Positions 9,427 to 21,301 of a DNA stretch of 64,000 nucleotides are shown piece by piece. The position numbers were made by a program, and so were the translations under genes. Location of the stretch: contig CM055195.1 of the NCBI GenBank assembly GCA_029224185.1, forward strand, positions 22,856,024-22,920,023. Direction: 5' to 3'. The first letter of the stretch is position 1. Each line of letters starts with the position of its first letter. The DNA comes from Karalla daura. Its lineage: Eukaryota > Chordata > Actinopteri > Chaetodontiformes > Leiognathidae. The notes below the pieces were generated by a model, which saw nothing but the letters and a program-made list of their open reading frames with translations, made no database searches and was not told the DNA's origin.

Positions 9427-12400
9427 CAGGACCCAACGTCCCAGGGACTTCAAATCTCGATCCGACTGACATAATGCGGCCCTTCTGAACACGCCAGAGC
9501 ATGTCTGGGCATGTCTGGCCATGTCGGGGCTGTGTGTCTAACTGTGTGTCTGGGTGTGTTTCTGGACATGTCAGAGCCTGTCTGGACATGTCAATGTATG
9601 GGGTCGAAAAAAAATAAATGTCTCTCGAAAGTAGGTACCAATCAACTCCAAACGGTCTGAAACGCGCTCCTAAATAGGTCCTGGAAGGACGATTTTGAGA
9701 CGAGCACTTAGTCAAATTTTCACTCGTCGGCCGACCAACGCATTCTCATGGGGACACTTTAACGGCTTATCACTCCACAACCCAACGTCCCAGAGACTTC
9801 AAATCTCGATCCGTCTGACATAATGCGGCCCTTCTGAACGCGCCGGAGCGTGTCTGGGCATGTCTGGCCATGTCGGGGCTGTGTGTCGAACTGTGTGTCT
9901 GGGTGTGTTTCTGGACACGTCAGAGCCTGTCTGGACATGTCAATGTATGGGATCGAAAAAAAAAAAAAAGTCTCTCGAAAGTAGGTACCAATCAACTCCA
10001 AATGGTCCGAAACGCGCTCCTAAATAGGTCCTGGAAGGACGATTTTGAGACGAGCACTTAGTCAAATTTTCACTCGTCGGCCGACCAACGCATTCTCATG
10101 GGGACACTTTAACGGCTTATCACTCCACAACCCAACGTCCCAGAGACTTCAAATCTCGATCCGTCTGACATAATGCGGCCCTTCTGAACGCGCCGGAGCG
10201 TGTCTGGGCATGTCTGGCCATGTCGGGGCTTTGTGTCTAACTGTGTGTCTGGGTGTGTTTCTGGACACGTCAGAGCCTGTCTGGACATGTGAATGTATGG
10301 GATCGAAAAAAAAATAAATGTCTCTCGAAAGTAGGTACCAATCAACTCCAAATGGTCCGAAACGCGCTCCTAAATAGGTCCTGGAAGGACGATTTTGAGA
10401 CGAGCACTTAGTCAAATTTTCACTCGTCGGCCGACTAATGCATTCTTATGGGGACACGTGAACGGCTTATCACTCCAGGACCCAACGTCCCAGGGACTTC
10501 AAATCTCGATCCGACTGACATAATGCGGCCCTTCTGAACACGCCAGAGCATGTCTGGGCATGTCTGGCCATGTCGGGGCTGTGTGTCTAACTGTGTGTCT
10601 GGGTGTGTTTCTGGACATGTCAGAGCCTGTCTGGACATGTCAATGTATGGGGTCGAAAAAAAATAAATGTCTCTCGAAAGTAGGTACCAATCAACTCCAA
10701 TCGGTCTGAAACGCGCTCCTAAATAGGTCCTGGAAGGACGATTTTGAGACGAGCACTTAGTCAAATTTTCACTCGTCGGCCGACCAACGCATTCTTATGG
10801 GGACACTTTAACGGCTTATCACTCCACAACCCAACGTCCCAGAGACTTCAAATCTCGATCCGTCTGACATAATGCGGCCCTTCTGAACGCGCCGGAGCGT
10901 GTCTGGGCATGTCTGGCCATGTCGGGGCTGTGTGTCTAACTGTGTGTCTGGGTGTGTTTCTGGACACGTCAGAGCCTGTCTGGACATGTCAATGTATGGG
11001 ATCGAAAAAAAAAAAAAGTCTCTCGAAAGTAGGTACCAATCAACTCCAAATGGTCCGAAACGCGCTCCTAAATAGGTCCTGGAAGCACGATTTTGAGACG
11101 AGCACTTAGTCAAATTTTCACTCGTCGGCCGACCAACGCATTCTCATGGGGACACTTTAACGGCTTATCACTCCACAACCCAACGTCCCAGAGACTTCAA
11201 ATCTCGATCCGTCTGACATAATGCGGCCCTTCTGAACGCCCCGGAGCGTGTCTGGGCATGTCTGGCCATGTCGGGGCTTTGTGTCTAACTGTGTGTCTGG
11301 GTGTGTTTCTGGACACGTCAGAGCCTGTCTGGACATGTGAATGTATGGGATCGAAAAAAAAAAAATGTCTCTCGAAAGTAGGTACCAATCAACTCCAAAT
11401 GGTCCGAAACGCGCTCCTAAATAGGTCCTGGAAGGACGATTTTGAGACGAGCACTTAGTCAAATTTTCACTCGTCGGCCGACCAACGCATTCTCATGGGT
11501 ACACTTTAACGGCTTATCACTCCACAACCCAACGTCCCAGAGACTTCAAATCTCGATCCGTCTGACATAATGCGGCCCTTCTGAACGCGCCGGAGCGTGT
11601 CTGGGCATGTCTGGCCATGTCGGGGCTGTGTGTCTAACTGTGTGTCTGGGTGTGTTTCTGGACACGTCAGAGCCTGTCTGGACATGTCAATGTATGGGAT
11701 CGAAAAAAAAAAAAATGTCTCTCGAAAGTAGGTACCAATCAACTCCAAATGGTCCGAAACGCGCTCCTAAATAGGTCCTGGAAGGACGATTTTGAGACGA
11801 GCACTTAGTCAAATTTTCACTCGTCGGCCGACTAATGCCTTCTCATGGGGACACTTTAACGGCTTATCACTCCACAACCCAACGTCCCAGAGACTTCAAA
11901 TCTCGATCCGTCTGACATAATGCGGCCCTTCTGAACGCGCCGGAGCGTGTCTGGGCATGTCTGGCCATGTCGGGGCTGTGTGTCTAACTGTGTGTCTGGG
12001 TGTGTTTCTGGACACGTCAGAGCCTGTCTGGACATGTCAATGTATGTGATCGAAAAAAAAAAAAAATGTCTCTCGAAAGTAGGTACCAATCAACTCCAAA
12101 TGGTCCGAAACGCGCTCCTAAATAGGTCCTGGAAGGACGATTTTGAGACGAGCACTTAGTCAAATTTTCACTCGTCGGCCGACCAACGCATTCTCATGGG
12201 GACACTTTAACGGCTTATCACTCCACAACCCAACGTCCCAGAGACTTCAAATCTCGATCCGTCTGACATAATGCGGCCCTTCTGAACGCGCCGGAGAGTG
12301 TCTGGGCATGTCTGGCCATGTCGGGGCTGTGTGTCTAACTGTGTGTCTGGGTGTGTTTCTGGACATGTCAGAGCCTGTCTGGACATGTCAATGTATGGGA

Positions 12401-12571
12401 TCGAAAAAAATAAATGTCTCTCGAAAGTAGGTACCAATCAACTCCAAATGGTCCGAAACGCGCTCCTAAATAGGTCCTGGAAGGACGATTTTGAGACGAG
12501 CACTTAGTCAAATTTTCACTCGTCGGCCGACCAACGCATTCTTATGGGGACACTTTAACGGCTTATCACTC
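9427..12571. repeat. Singleton-rich block m28-m36
   Basis: Starts are 9427 V, 9776 A14G, 10126 M, 10476 V, 10825 A13G, 11174 M, 11523 A13, 11873 A14 and 12224 A7. Seven private substitutions lie in it: 9888 (T to G), 10701 (A to T), 11086 (G to C), 11240 (G to C), 11839 (A to C), 12047 (G to T) and 12297 (C to A). All seven are transversions and I saw none of them in other copies. The block appears older or less recently homogenised than its neighbours. Confidence 0.85.
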
Positions 12572-14317
12572 CACAACCCAACGTCCCAGAGACTTCAAAT
12601 CTCGATCCGTCTGACATAATGCGGCCCTTCTGAACGCGCCGGAGCGTGTCTGGGCATGTCTGGCCATGTCGGGGCTGTGTGTCTAACTGTGTGTCTGGGT
12701 GTGTTTCTGGACACGTCAGAGCCTGTCTGGACATGTCAATGTATGGGATCGAAAAAAAAAAAAATGTCTCTCGAAAGTAGGTACCAATCAACTCCAAACG
12801 GTCTGAAACGCGCTCCTAAATAGGTCCTGGAAGGACGATTTTGACAAGAGCACTTAGTCAAATTTTCACTCGTCGGCCGACCAATGCATTCTTATGGGGA
12901 CACGTGAACGGCTTATCACTCCAGGACCCAACGTCCCAGGGACTTCAAATCTCGATCCGTCTGACATAATGCGGCCCTTCTGAACACGCCAGAGCATGTC
13001 TGGGCATGTCTGGCCATGTCGGGGCTGTGTGTCTAACTGTGTGTCTGGGTGTGTTTCTGGACATGTCAGAGCCTGTCTGGACATGTCAATGTATGGGGTC
13101 GAAAAAAAATAAATGTCTCTCGAAAGTAGGTACCAATCAACTCCAAACGGTCTGAAACGCGCTCCTAAATAGGTCCTGGAAGGACGATTTTGACAAGAGC
13201 ACTTAGTCAAATTTTCACTCGTCGGCCGACCAATGCATTCTTATGGGGACACGTGAACGGCTTATCACTCCAGGACCCAACGTCCCAGGGACTTCAAATC
13301 TCGATCCGTCTGACATAATGCGGCCCTTCTGAACACGCCAGAGCATGTCTGGGCATGTCTGGCCATGTCGGGGCTGTGTGTCTAACTGTGTGTCTGGGTG
13401 TGTTTCTGGACATGTCAGAGCCTGTCTGGACATGTCAATGTATGGGGTCGAAAAAAAATAAATGTCTCTCGAAAGTAGGTACCAATCAACTCCAAACGGT
13501 CTGAAACGCGCTCCTAAATAGGTCCTGGAAGGACGATTTTGACAAGAGCACTTAGTCAAATTTTCACTCGTCGGCCGACCAATGCATTCTTATAGGGACA
13601 CGTGAACGGCTTATCACTCCACAACCCAACGTCCCAGAGACTTCAAATCTCGATCCGTCTGACATAATGCGGCCCTTCTGAACGCGCCGGGGCGTGTCTG
13701 GGCATGTCTGGCCATGTCGGGGCTGTGTGTCTAACTGTGTGTCTGGGTGTGTTTCTGGACACGTCAGAGCCTATCTGGACATGTCAATGTATGGGGTCGA
13801 AAAAAAAAAATGTCTCTCGAAAGTAGGTACCAATCAACTCCAAATGGTCCGAAACGCGCTCCTAAATAGGTCCTGGAAGGACGATTTTGACAAGAGCACT
13901 TAGTCAAATTTTCACTCGTCGGCCGACCAACGCATTCTCATGGGGACACTTTAACGGCTTATCACTCCACAACCCAACGTCCCAGAGACTTCAAATCTCG
14001 ATCCGTCTGACATAATGCGGCCCTTCTGAACGCGCCGGAGCGTGTCTGGGCATGTCTGGCCATGTCGGGGCTGTGTGTCTAACTGTGTGTCTGGGTGTGT
14101 TTCTGGACACGTCAGAGCCTGTCTGGACATGTCAATGTATGGGATCGAAAAAAAAAAAAATGTCTCTCGAAAGTAGGTACCAATCAACTCCAAACGGTCT
14201 GAAACGCGCTCCTAAATAGGTCCTGGAAGGACGATTTTGACAAGAGCACTTAGTCAAATTTTCACTCGTCGGCCGACCAATGCATTCTTATGGGGACACG
14301 TGAACGGCTTATCACTC
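12572..14317. repeat. 5-monomer block A13-B-B-Q-A13
   Basis: Starts are 12572, 12922, 13271, 13620 and 13968. With m35-m36 before it (A14-A7) it reproduces the A14-A7-A13-B-B-Q core seen at 21.3-30.4 kb, 34.6 kb and 55.5 kb. m40 has a private G to A at 13773. Confidence 0.88.
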
Positions 14318-16062
14318 CAGGACCCAACGTCCCAGGGACTTCAAATCTCGATCCGTCTGACATAATGCGGCCCTTCTGAACACGCCAGAGCATGTCTGGG
14401 CATGTCTGGCCATGTCGGGGCTGTGTGTCTAACTGTGTGTCTGGGTGTGTTTCTGGACATGTCAGAGCCTGTCTGGACATGTCAATGTATGGGGTCGAAA
14501 AAAAATAAATGTCTCTCGAAAGTAGGTACCAATCAACTCCAAACGGTCTGAAACGCGCTCCTAAATAGGTCCTGGAAGGACGATTTTAACAAGAGCACTT
14601 AGTCAAATTTTCACTCGTCGGCCGACCAATGCATTCTTATAGGGACACGTGAACGGCTTATCACTCCAGGACCCAACGTCCCAGGGACTTCAAATCTCGA
14701 TCCGTCTGACATAATGCGGCCCTTCTGAACACGCCGGAGCATGTCTGGGCATGTCTGGCCATGTCGGGGCTGTGTGTCTAACTGTGTGTCTGGGTGTGTT
14801 TCTGGACATGTCAGAGCCTGTCTGGACATGTCAATGTATGGGGTCGAAAAAAAATAAATGTCTCTCGAAAGTAGGTACCAATCAACTCCAAACGGTCTGA
14901 AACGCGCTCCTAAATAGGTCCTGGAAGGACGATTTTGACAAGAGCACTTAGTCAAATTTTCACTCGTCGGCCGACCAATGCATTCTTATGGGGACACGTG
15001 AACGGCTTATCACTCCAGGACCCAACGTCCCAGGGACTTCAAATCTCGATCCGTCTGACATAATGCGGCCCTTCTGAACACGCCAGAGCATGTCTGGGCA
15101 TGTCTGGCCATGTCGGGGCTGTGTGTCTAACTGTGTGTCTGGGTGTGTTTCTGGACACGTCAGAGCCTGTCTGGACATGTCAATGTATGGGGTCGAAAAA
15201 AAATAAATGTCTCTCGAAAGTAGGTACCAATCAACTCCAAACGGTCTGAAACGCGCTCCTAAATAGGTCCTGGAAGGACGATTTTGACAAGAGCACTTAG
15301 TCAAATTTTCACTCGTCGGCCGACCAATGCATTCTTATGGGGACACGTGAACGGCTTATCACTCCAGGACCCAACGTCCCAGGGACTTCAAATCTCTATC
15401 CGTCTGACATAATGCGGCCCTTCTGAACACGCCAGAGCATGTCTGGGCATGTCTGGCCATGTCGGGGCTGTGTGTCTAACTGTGTGTCTGGGTGTGTTTC
15501 TGGACATGTCAGAGCCTGTCTGGACATGTCAATGTATGGGGTCGAAAAAAAAAAAATGTCTCTCGAAAGTAGGTACCAATCAACTCCAAATGGTCCGAAA
15601 CGCGCTCCTAAATAGGTCCTGGAAGGACGATTTTGACAAGAGCACTTAGTCAAATTTTCACTCGTCGGCCGACTAATGCATTCTTATGGGGACACGTGAA
15701 CGGCTTATCACTCCAGGACCCAACGTCCCAGGGACTTCAAATCTCGATCCGACTGACATAATGCGGCCCTTCTGAACACGCCAGAGCATGTCTGGGCATG
15801 TCTGGCCATGTCGGGGCTGTGTGTCTAACTGTGTGTCTGGGTGTGTTTCTGGACATGTCAGAGCCTGTCTGGACATGTCAATGTATGGGGTCGAAAAAAA
15901 ATAAATGTCTCTCGAAAGTAGGTACCAATCAACTCCAAACGGTCTGAAACGCGCTCCTAAATAGGTCCTGGAAGGACGATTTTGAGACGAGCACTTAGTC
16001 AAATTTTCACTCGTCGGCCGACCAACGCATTCTTATGGGGACACTTTAACGGCTTATCACTC
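14318..16062. repeat. 5-monomer higher-order unit, copy 2 (B-B'-Bc-S-V)
   Basis: Starts are 14318, 14667, 15016, 15365 and 15714. Monomers 2 to 5 match 700-2095 at an offset of 13967 bp. The first slot holds a B monomer instead of T, with a private G to A at 14588. It is directly followed by copy 3, so the two are tandem here. Confidence 0.9.
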
Positions 16063-17808
16063 CACAATCCAACGTCCCAGAGACTTCAAATCTCGATCCG
16101 TCTGACATAATGCGGCCCTTCTGAACGCGCCGGAGCGTGTCTGGGCATGTCTGGCCATGTCGGGGCTGTGTGTCTAACTGTGTGTCTGGGTGTGTTTCTG
16201 GACACGTCAGAGCCTGTCTGGACATGTCAATGTATGGGATCGAAAAAAAAAAAAAAGTCTCTCGAAAGTAGGTACCAATCAACTCCAAATGGTCCGAAAC
16301 GCGCTCCTAAATAGGTCCTGGAAGGACGATTTTGACAAGAGCACTTAGTCAAATTTTCACTCGTCGGCCGACCAATGCATTCTTATAGGGACACGTGAAC
16401 GGCTTATCACTCCAGGACCCAACGTCCCAGGGACTTCAAATCTCGATCCGTCTGACATAATGCGGCCCTTCTGAACACGCCGGAGCATGTCTGGGCATGT
16501 CTGGCCATGTCGGGGCTGTGTGTCTAACTGTGTGTCTGGGTGTGTTTCTGGACATGTCAGAGCCTGTCTGGACATGTCAATGTATGGGGTCGAAAAAAAA
16601 TAAATGTCTCTCGAAAGTAGGTACCAATCAACTCCAAACGGTCTGAAACGCGCTCCTAAATAGGTCCTGGAAGGACGATTTTGACAAGAGCACTTAGTCA
16701 AATTTTCACTCGTCGGCCGACCAATGCATTCTTATGGGGACACGTGAACGGCTTATCACTCCAGGACCCAACGTCCCAGGGACTTCAAATCTCGATCCGT
16801 CTGACATAATGCGGCCCTTCTGAACACGCCAGAGCATGTCTGGGCATGTCTGGCCATGTCGGGGCTGTGTGTCTAACTGTGTGTCTGGGTGTGTTTCTGG
16901 ACACGTCAGAGCCTGTCTGGACATGTCAATGTATGGGGTCGAAAAAAAATAAATGTCTCTCGAAAGTAGGTACCAATCAACTCCAAACGGTCTGAAACGC
17001 GCTCCTAAATAGGTCCTGGAAGGACGATTTTGACAAGAGCACTTAGTCAAATTTTCACTCGTCGGCCGACCAATGCATTCTTATGGGGACACGTGAACGG
17101 CTTATCACTCCAGGACCCAACGTCCCAGGGACTTCAAATCTCTATCCGTCTGACATAATGCGGCCCTTCTGAACACGCCAGAGCATGTCTGGGCATGTCT
17201 GGCCATGTCGGGGCTGTGTGTCTAACTGTGTGTCTGGGTGTGTTTCTGGACATGTCAGAGCCTGTCTGGACATGTCAATGTATGGGGTCGAAAAAAAAAA
17301 AATGTCTCTCGAAAGTAGGTACCAATCAACTCCAAATGGTCCGAAACGCGCTCCTAAATAGGTCCTGGAAGGACGATTTTGACAAGAGCACTTAGTCAAA
17401 TTTTCACTCGTCGGCCGACTAATGCATTCTTATGGGGACACGTGAACGGCTTATCACTCCAGGACCCAACGTCCCAGGGACTTCAAATCTCGATCCGACT
17501 GACATAATGCGGCCCTTCTGAACACGCCAGAGCATGTCTGGGCATGTCTGGCCATGTCGGGGCTGTGTGTCTAACTGTGTGTCTGGGTGTGTTTCTGGAC
17601 ATGTCAGAGCCTGTCTGGACATGTCAATGTATGGGGTCGAAAAAAAATAAATGTCTCTCGAAAGTAGGTACCAATCAACTCCAAACGGTCTGAAACGCGC
17701 TCCTAAATAGGTCCTGGAAGGACGATTTTGAGACGAGCACTTAGTCAAATTTTCACTCGTCGGCCGACCAACGCATTCTTATGGGGACACTTTAACGGCT
17801 TATCACTC
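16063..17808. repeat. 5-monomer higher-order unit, copy 3 (T-B'-Bc-S-V)
   Basis: Starts are 16063, 16413, 16762, 17111 and 17460. It matches 350-2095 monomer for monomer at offset 15713 bp, including 'cacaatcc', 'cacgccggagcatg' and 'ctctatccg'. Confidence 0.92.
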
Positions 17809-20800
17809 CACAACCCAACGTCCCAGAGACTTCAAATCTCGATCCGTCTGACATAATGCGGCCCTTCTGAACGCGCCGGAGCGTGTCTGGGCATGTCTGG
17901 CCATGTCGGGGCTGTGTGTCTAACTGTGTGTCTGGGTGTGTTTCTGGACACGTCAGAGCCTGTCTGGACATGTCAATGTATGGGATCGAAAAAAAAAAAA
18001 AAGTCTCTCGAAAGTAGGTACCAATCAACTCCAAATGGTCCGAAACGCGCTCCTAAATAGGTCCTGGAAGGACGATTTTGAGACGAGCACTTAGTCAAAT
18101 TTTCACTCGTCGGCCGACCAACGCATTCTCATGGGGACACTTTAACGGCTTATCACTCCACAACCCAACGTCCCAGAGACTTCAAATCTCGATCCGTCTG
18201 ACATAATGCGGCCCTTCTGAACGCGCCGGAGCGTGTCTGGGCATGTCTGGCCATGTCGGGGCTTTGTGTCTAACTGTGTGTCTGGGTGTGTTTCTGGACA
18301 CGTCAGAGCCTGTCTGGACATGTGAATGTATGGGATCGAAAAAAAAATAAATGTCTCTCGAAAGTAGGTACCAATCAACTCCAAATGGTCCGAAACGCGC
18401 TCCTAAATAGGTCCTGGAAGGACGATTTTGAGACGAGCACTTAGTCAAATTTTCACTCGTCGGCCGACCAACGCATTCTCATGGGTACACTTTAACGGCT
18501 TATCACTCCACAACCCAACGTCCCAGAGACTTCAAATCTCGATCCGTCTGACATAATGTGGCCCTTCTGAACGCGCCGGAGCGTGTCTGGGCATGTCTGG
18601 CCATGTCGGGGCTGTGTGTCTAACTGTGTGTCTGGGTGTGTTTCTGGACACGTCAGAGCCTGTCTGGACATGTCAATGTATGGGATCGAAAAAAAAAAAA
18701 ATGTCTCTCGAAAGTAGGTACCAATCAACTCCAAATGGTCCGAAACGCGCTCCTAAATAGGTCCTGGAAGGACGATTTTGAGACGAGCACTTAGTCAAAT
18801 TTTCACTCGTCGGCCGACTAATGCATTCTCATGGGGACACTTTAACGGCTTATCACTCCACAACCCAACGTCCCAGAGACTTCAAATCTCGATCCGTCTG
18901 ACATAATGCGGCCCTTCTGAACGCGCCGGAGCGTGTCTGGGCATGTCTGGCCATGTCGGGGCTGTGTGTCTAACTGTGTGTCTGGGTGTGTTTCTGGACA
19001 CGTCAGAGCCTGTCTGGACATGTCAATGTATGGGATCGAAAAAAATAAATGTCTCTCGAAAGTAGGTACCAATCAACTCCAAATGGTCCGAAACGCGCTC
19101 CTAAATAGGTCCTGGAAGGACGATTTTGAGACGAGCACTTAGTCAAATTTTCACTCGTCGGCCGACCAACGCATTCTTATGGGGACACTTTAACGGCTTA
19201 TCACTCCACAACCCAACGTCCCAGAGACTTCAAATCTCGATCCGTCTGACATAATGCGGCCCTTCTGAACGCGCCGGAGCGTGTCTGGGCATGTCTGGCC
19301 ATGTCGGGGCTGTGTGTCTAACTGTGTGTCTGGGTGTGTTTCTGGACATGTCAGAGCCTGTCTGGACATGTCAATGTATGGGGTCGAAAAAAAATAAATG
19401 TCTCTCGAAAGTAGGTACCAATCAACTCCAAACGGTCTGAAACGCGCTCCTAAATAGGTCCTGGAAGGACGATTTTGACAAGAGCACTTAGTCAAATTTT
19501 CACTCGTCGGCCGACCAATGCATTCTTATGGGGACACATGAACGGCTTATCACTCCAGGACCCAACGTCCCAGGGACTTCAAATCTCGATCCGTCTGACA
19601 TAATGCGGCCCTTCTGAACACGCCAGAGCATGTCTGGGCATGTCTGGCCATGTCGGGGCTGTGTGTCTAACTGTGTGTCTGGGTGTGTTTCTGGACACGT
19701 CAGAGCCTGTCTGGACATGTCAATGTATGGGGTCGAAAAAAAATAAATGTCTCTCGAAAGTAGGTACCAATCAACTCCAAATGGTCCGAAACGCGCTCCT
19801 AAATAGGTCCTGGAAGGACGATTTTGAGACGAGCACTTAGTCAAATTTTCACTCGTCGGCCGACCAACGCATTCTTATGGGGACACTTTAACGGCTTATC
19901 ACTCCACAACCCAACGTCCCAGAGACTTCAAATCTCGATCCGTCTGACATAATGCGGCCCTTCTGAACGCGCCGGAGCGTGTCTGGGCATGTCTGGCCAT
20001 GTCGGGGCTGTGTGTCTAACTGTGTGTCTGGGTGTGTTTCTGGACACGTCAGAGCCTGTCTGGACATGTCAATGTATGGGGTCGAAAAAAAATAAATGTC
20101 TCTCGAAAGTAGGTACCAATCAACTCCAAACGGTCTGAAACGCGCTCCTAAATAGGTCCTGGAAGGACGATTTTGACAAGAGCACTTAGTCAAATTTTCA
20201 CTCGTCGGCCGACCAATGCATTCTTATAGGGACACGTGAACGGCTTATCACTCCACAACCCAACGTCCCAGAGACTTCAAATCTCGATCCGTCTGACATA
20301 ATGCGGCCCTTCTGAACGCGCCGGGGCGTGTCTGGGCATGTCTGGCCATGTCGGGGCTGTGTGTCTAACTGTGTGTCTGGGTGTGTTTCTGGACACGTCA
20401 GAGCCTGTCTGGACATGTCAATGTATGGGGTCGAAAAAAAAAAATGTCTCTCGAAAGTAGGTACCAATCAACTCCAAATGGTCCGAAACGCGCTCCTAAA
20501 TAGGTCCTGGAAGGACGATTTTGACAAGAGCACTTAGTCAAATTTTCACTCGTCGGCCGACCAACGCATTCTCATGGGGACACTTTAACGGCTTATCACT
20601 CCACAACCCAACGTCCCAGAGACTTCAAATCTCGATCCGTCTGACATAATGCGGCCCTTCTGAACGCGCCGGAGCGTGTCTGGGCATGTCTGGCCATGTC
20701 GGGGCTGTGTGTCTAACTGTGTGTCTGGGTGTGTTTCTGGACACGTCAGAGCCTGTCTGGACATGTCAATGTATGGGATCGAAAAAAAAAAAAAATGTCT

Positions 20801-21301
20801 CTCGAAAGTAGGTACCAATCAACTCCAAATGGTCCGAAACGCGCTCCTAAATAGGTCCTGGAAGGACGATTTTGAGACGAGCACTTAGTCAAATTTTCAC
20901 TCGTCGGCCGACCAACGCATTCTCATGGGGACACTTTAACGGCTTATCACTCCACAACCCAACGTCCCAGAGACTTCAAATCTCGATCCGTCTGACATAA
21001 TGCGGCCCTTCTGAACGCGCCGGAGCGTGTCTGGGCATGTCTGGCCATGTCGGGGCTGTGTGTCTAACTGTGTGTCTGGGTGTGTTTCTGGACATGTCAG
21101 AGCCTGTCTGGACATGTCAATGTATGGGGTCGAAAAAAAATAAATGTCTCTCGAAAGTAGGTACCAATCAACTCCAAACGGTCTTAAACGCGCTCCTAAA
21201 TAGGTCCTGGAAGGACGATTTTGACAAGAGCACTTAGTCAAATTTTCACTCGTCGGCCGACTAATGCATTCTCATGGGGACACTTTAACGGCTTATCACT
21301 C
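17809..21301. repeat. 10-monomer block A14G-M-N-A7-A8-Bc-A8-Q-A14-A8
   Basis: Starts are 17809, 18159, 18509, 18859, 19207, 19556, 19905, 20254, 20602 and 20953. The first eight duplicate 3145-5937 (offset 14664). N to A14 also reappears at 45756-48199 (offset 27247). Private changes are 19538 (G to A, which destroys a CACGTG) and 21185 (G to T). The last monomer ends in an unusual 'gactaatgc...ctcatgggg' combination. Confidence 0.9.
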
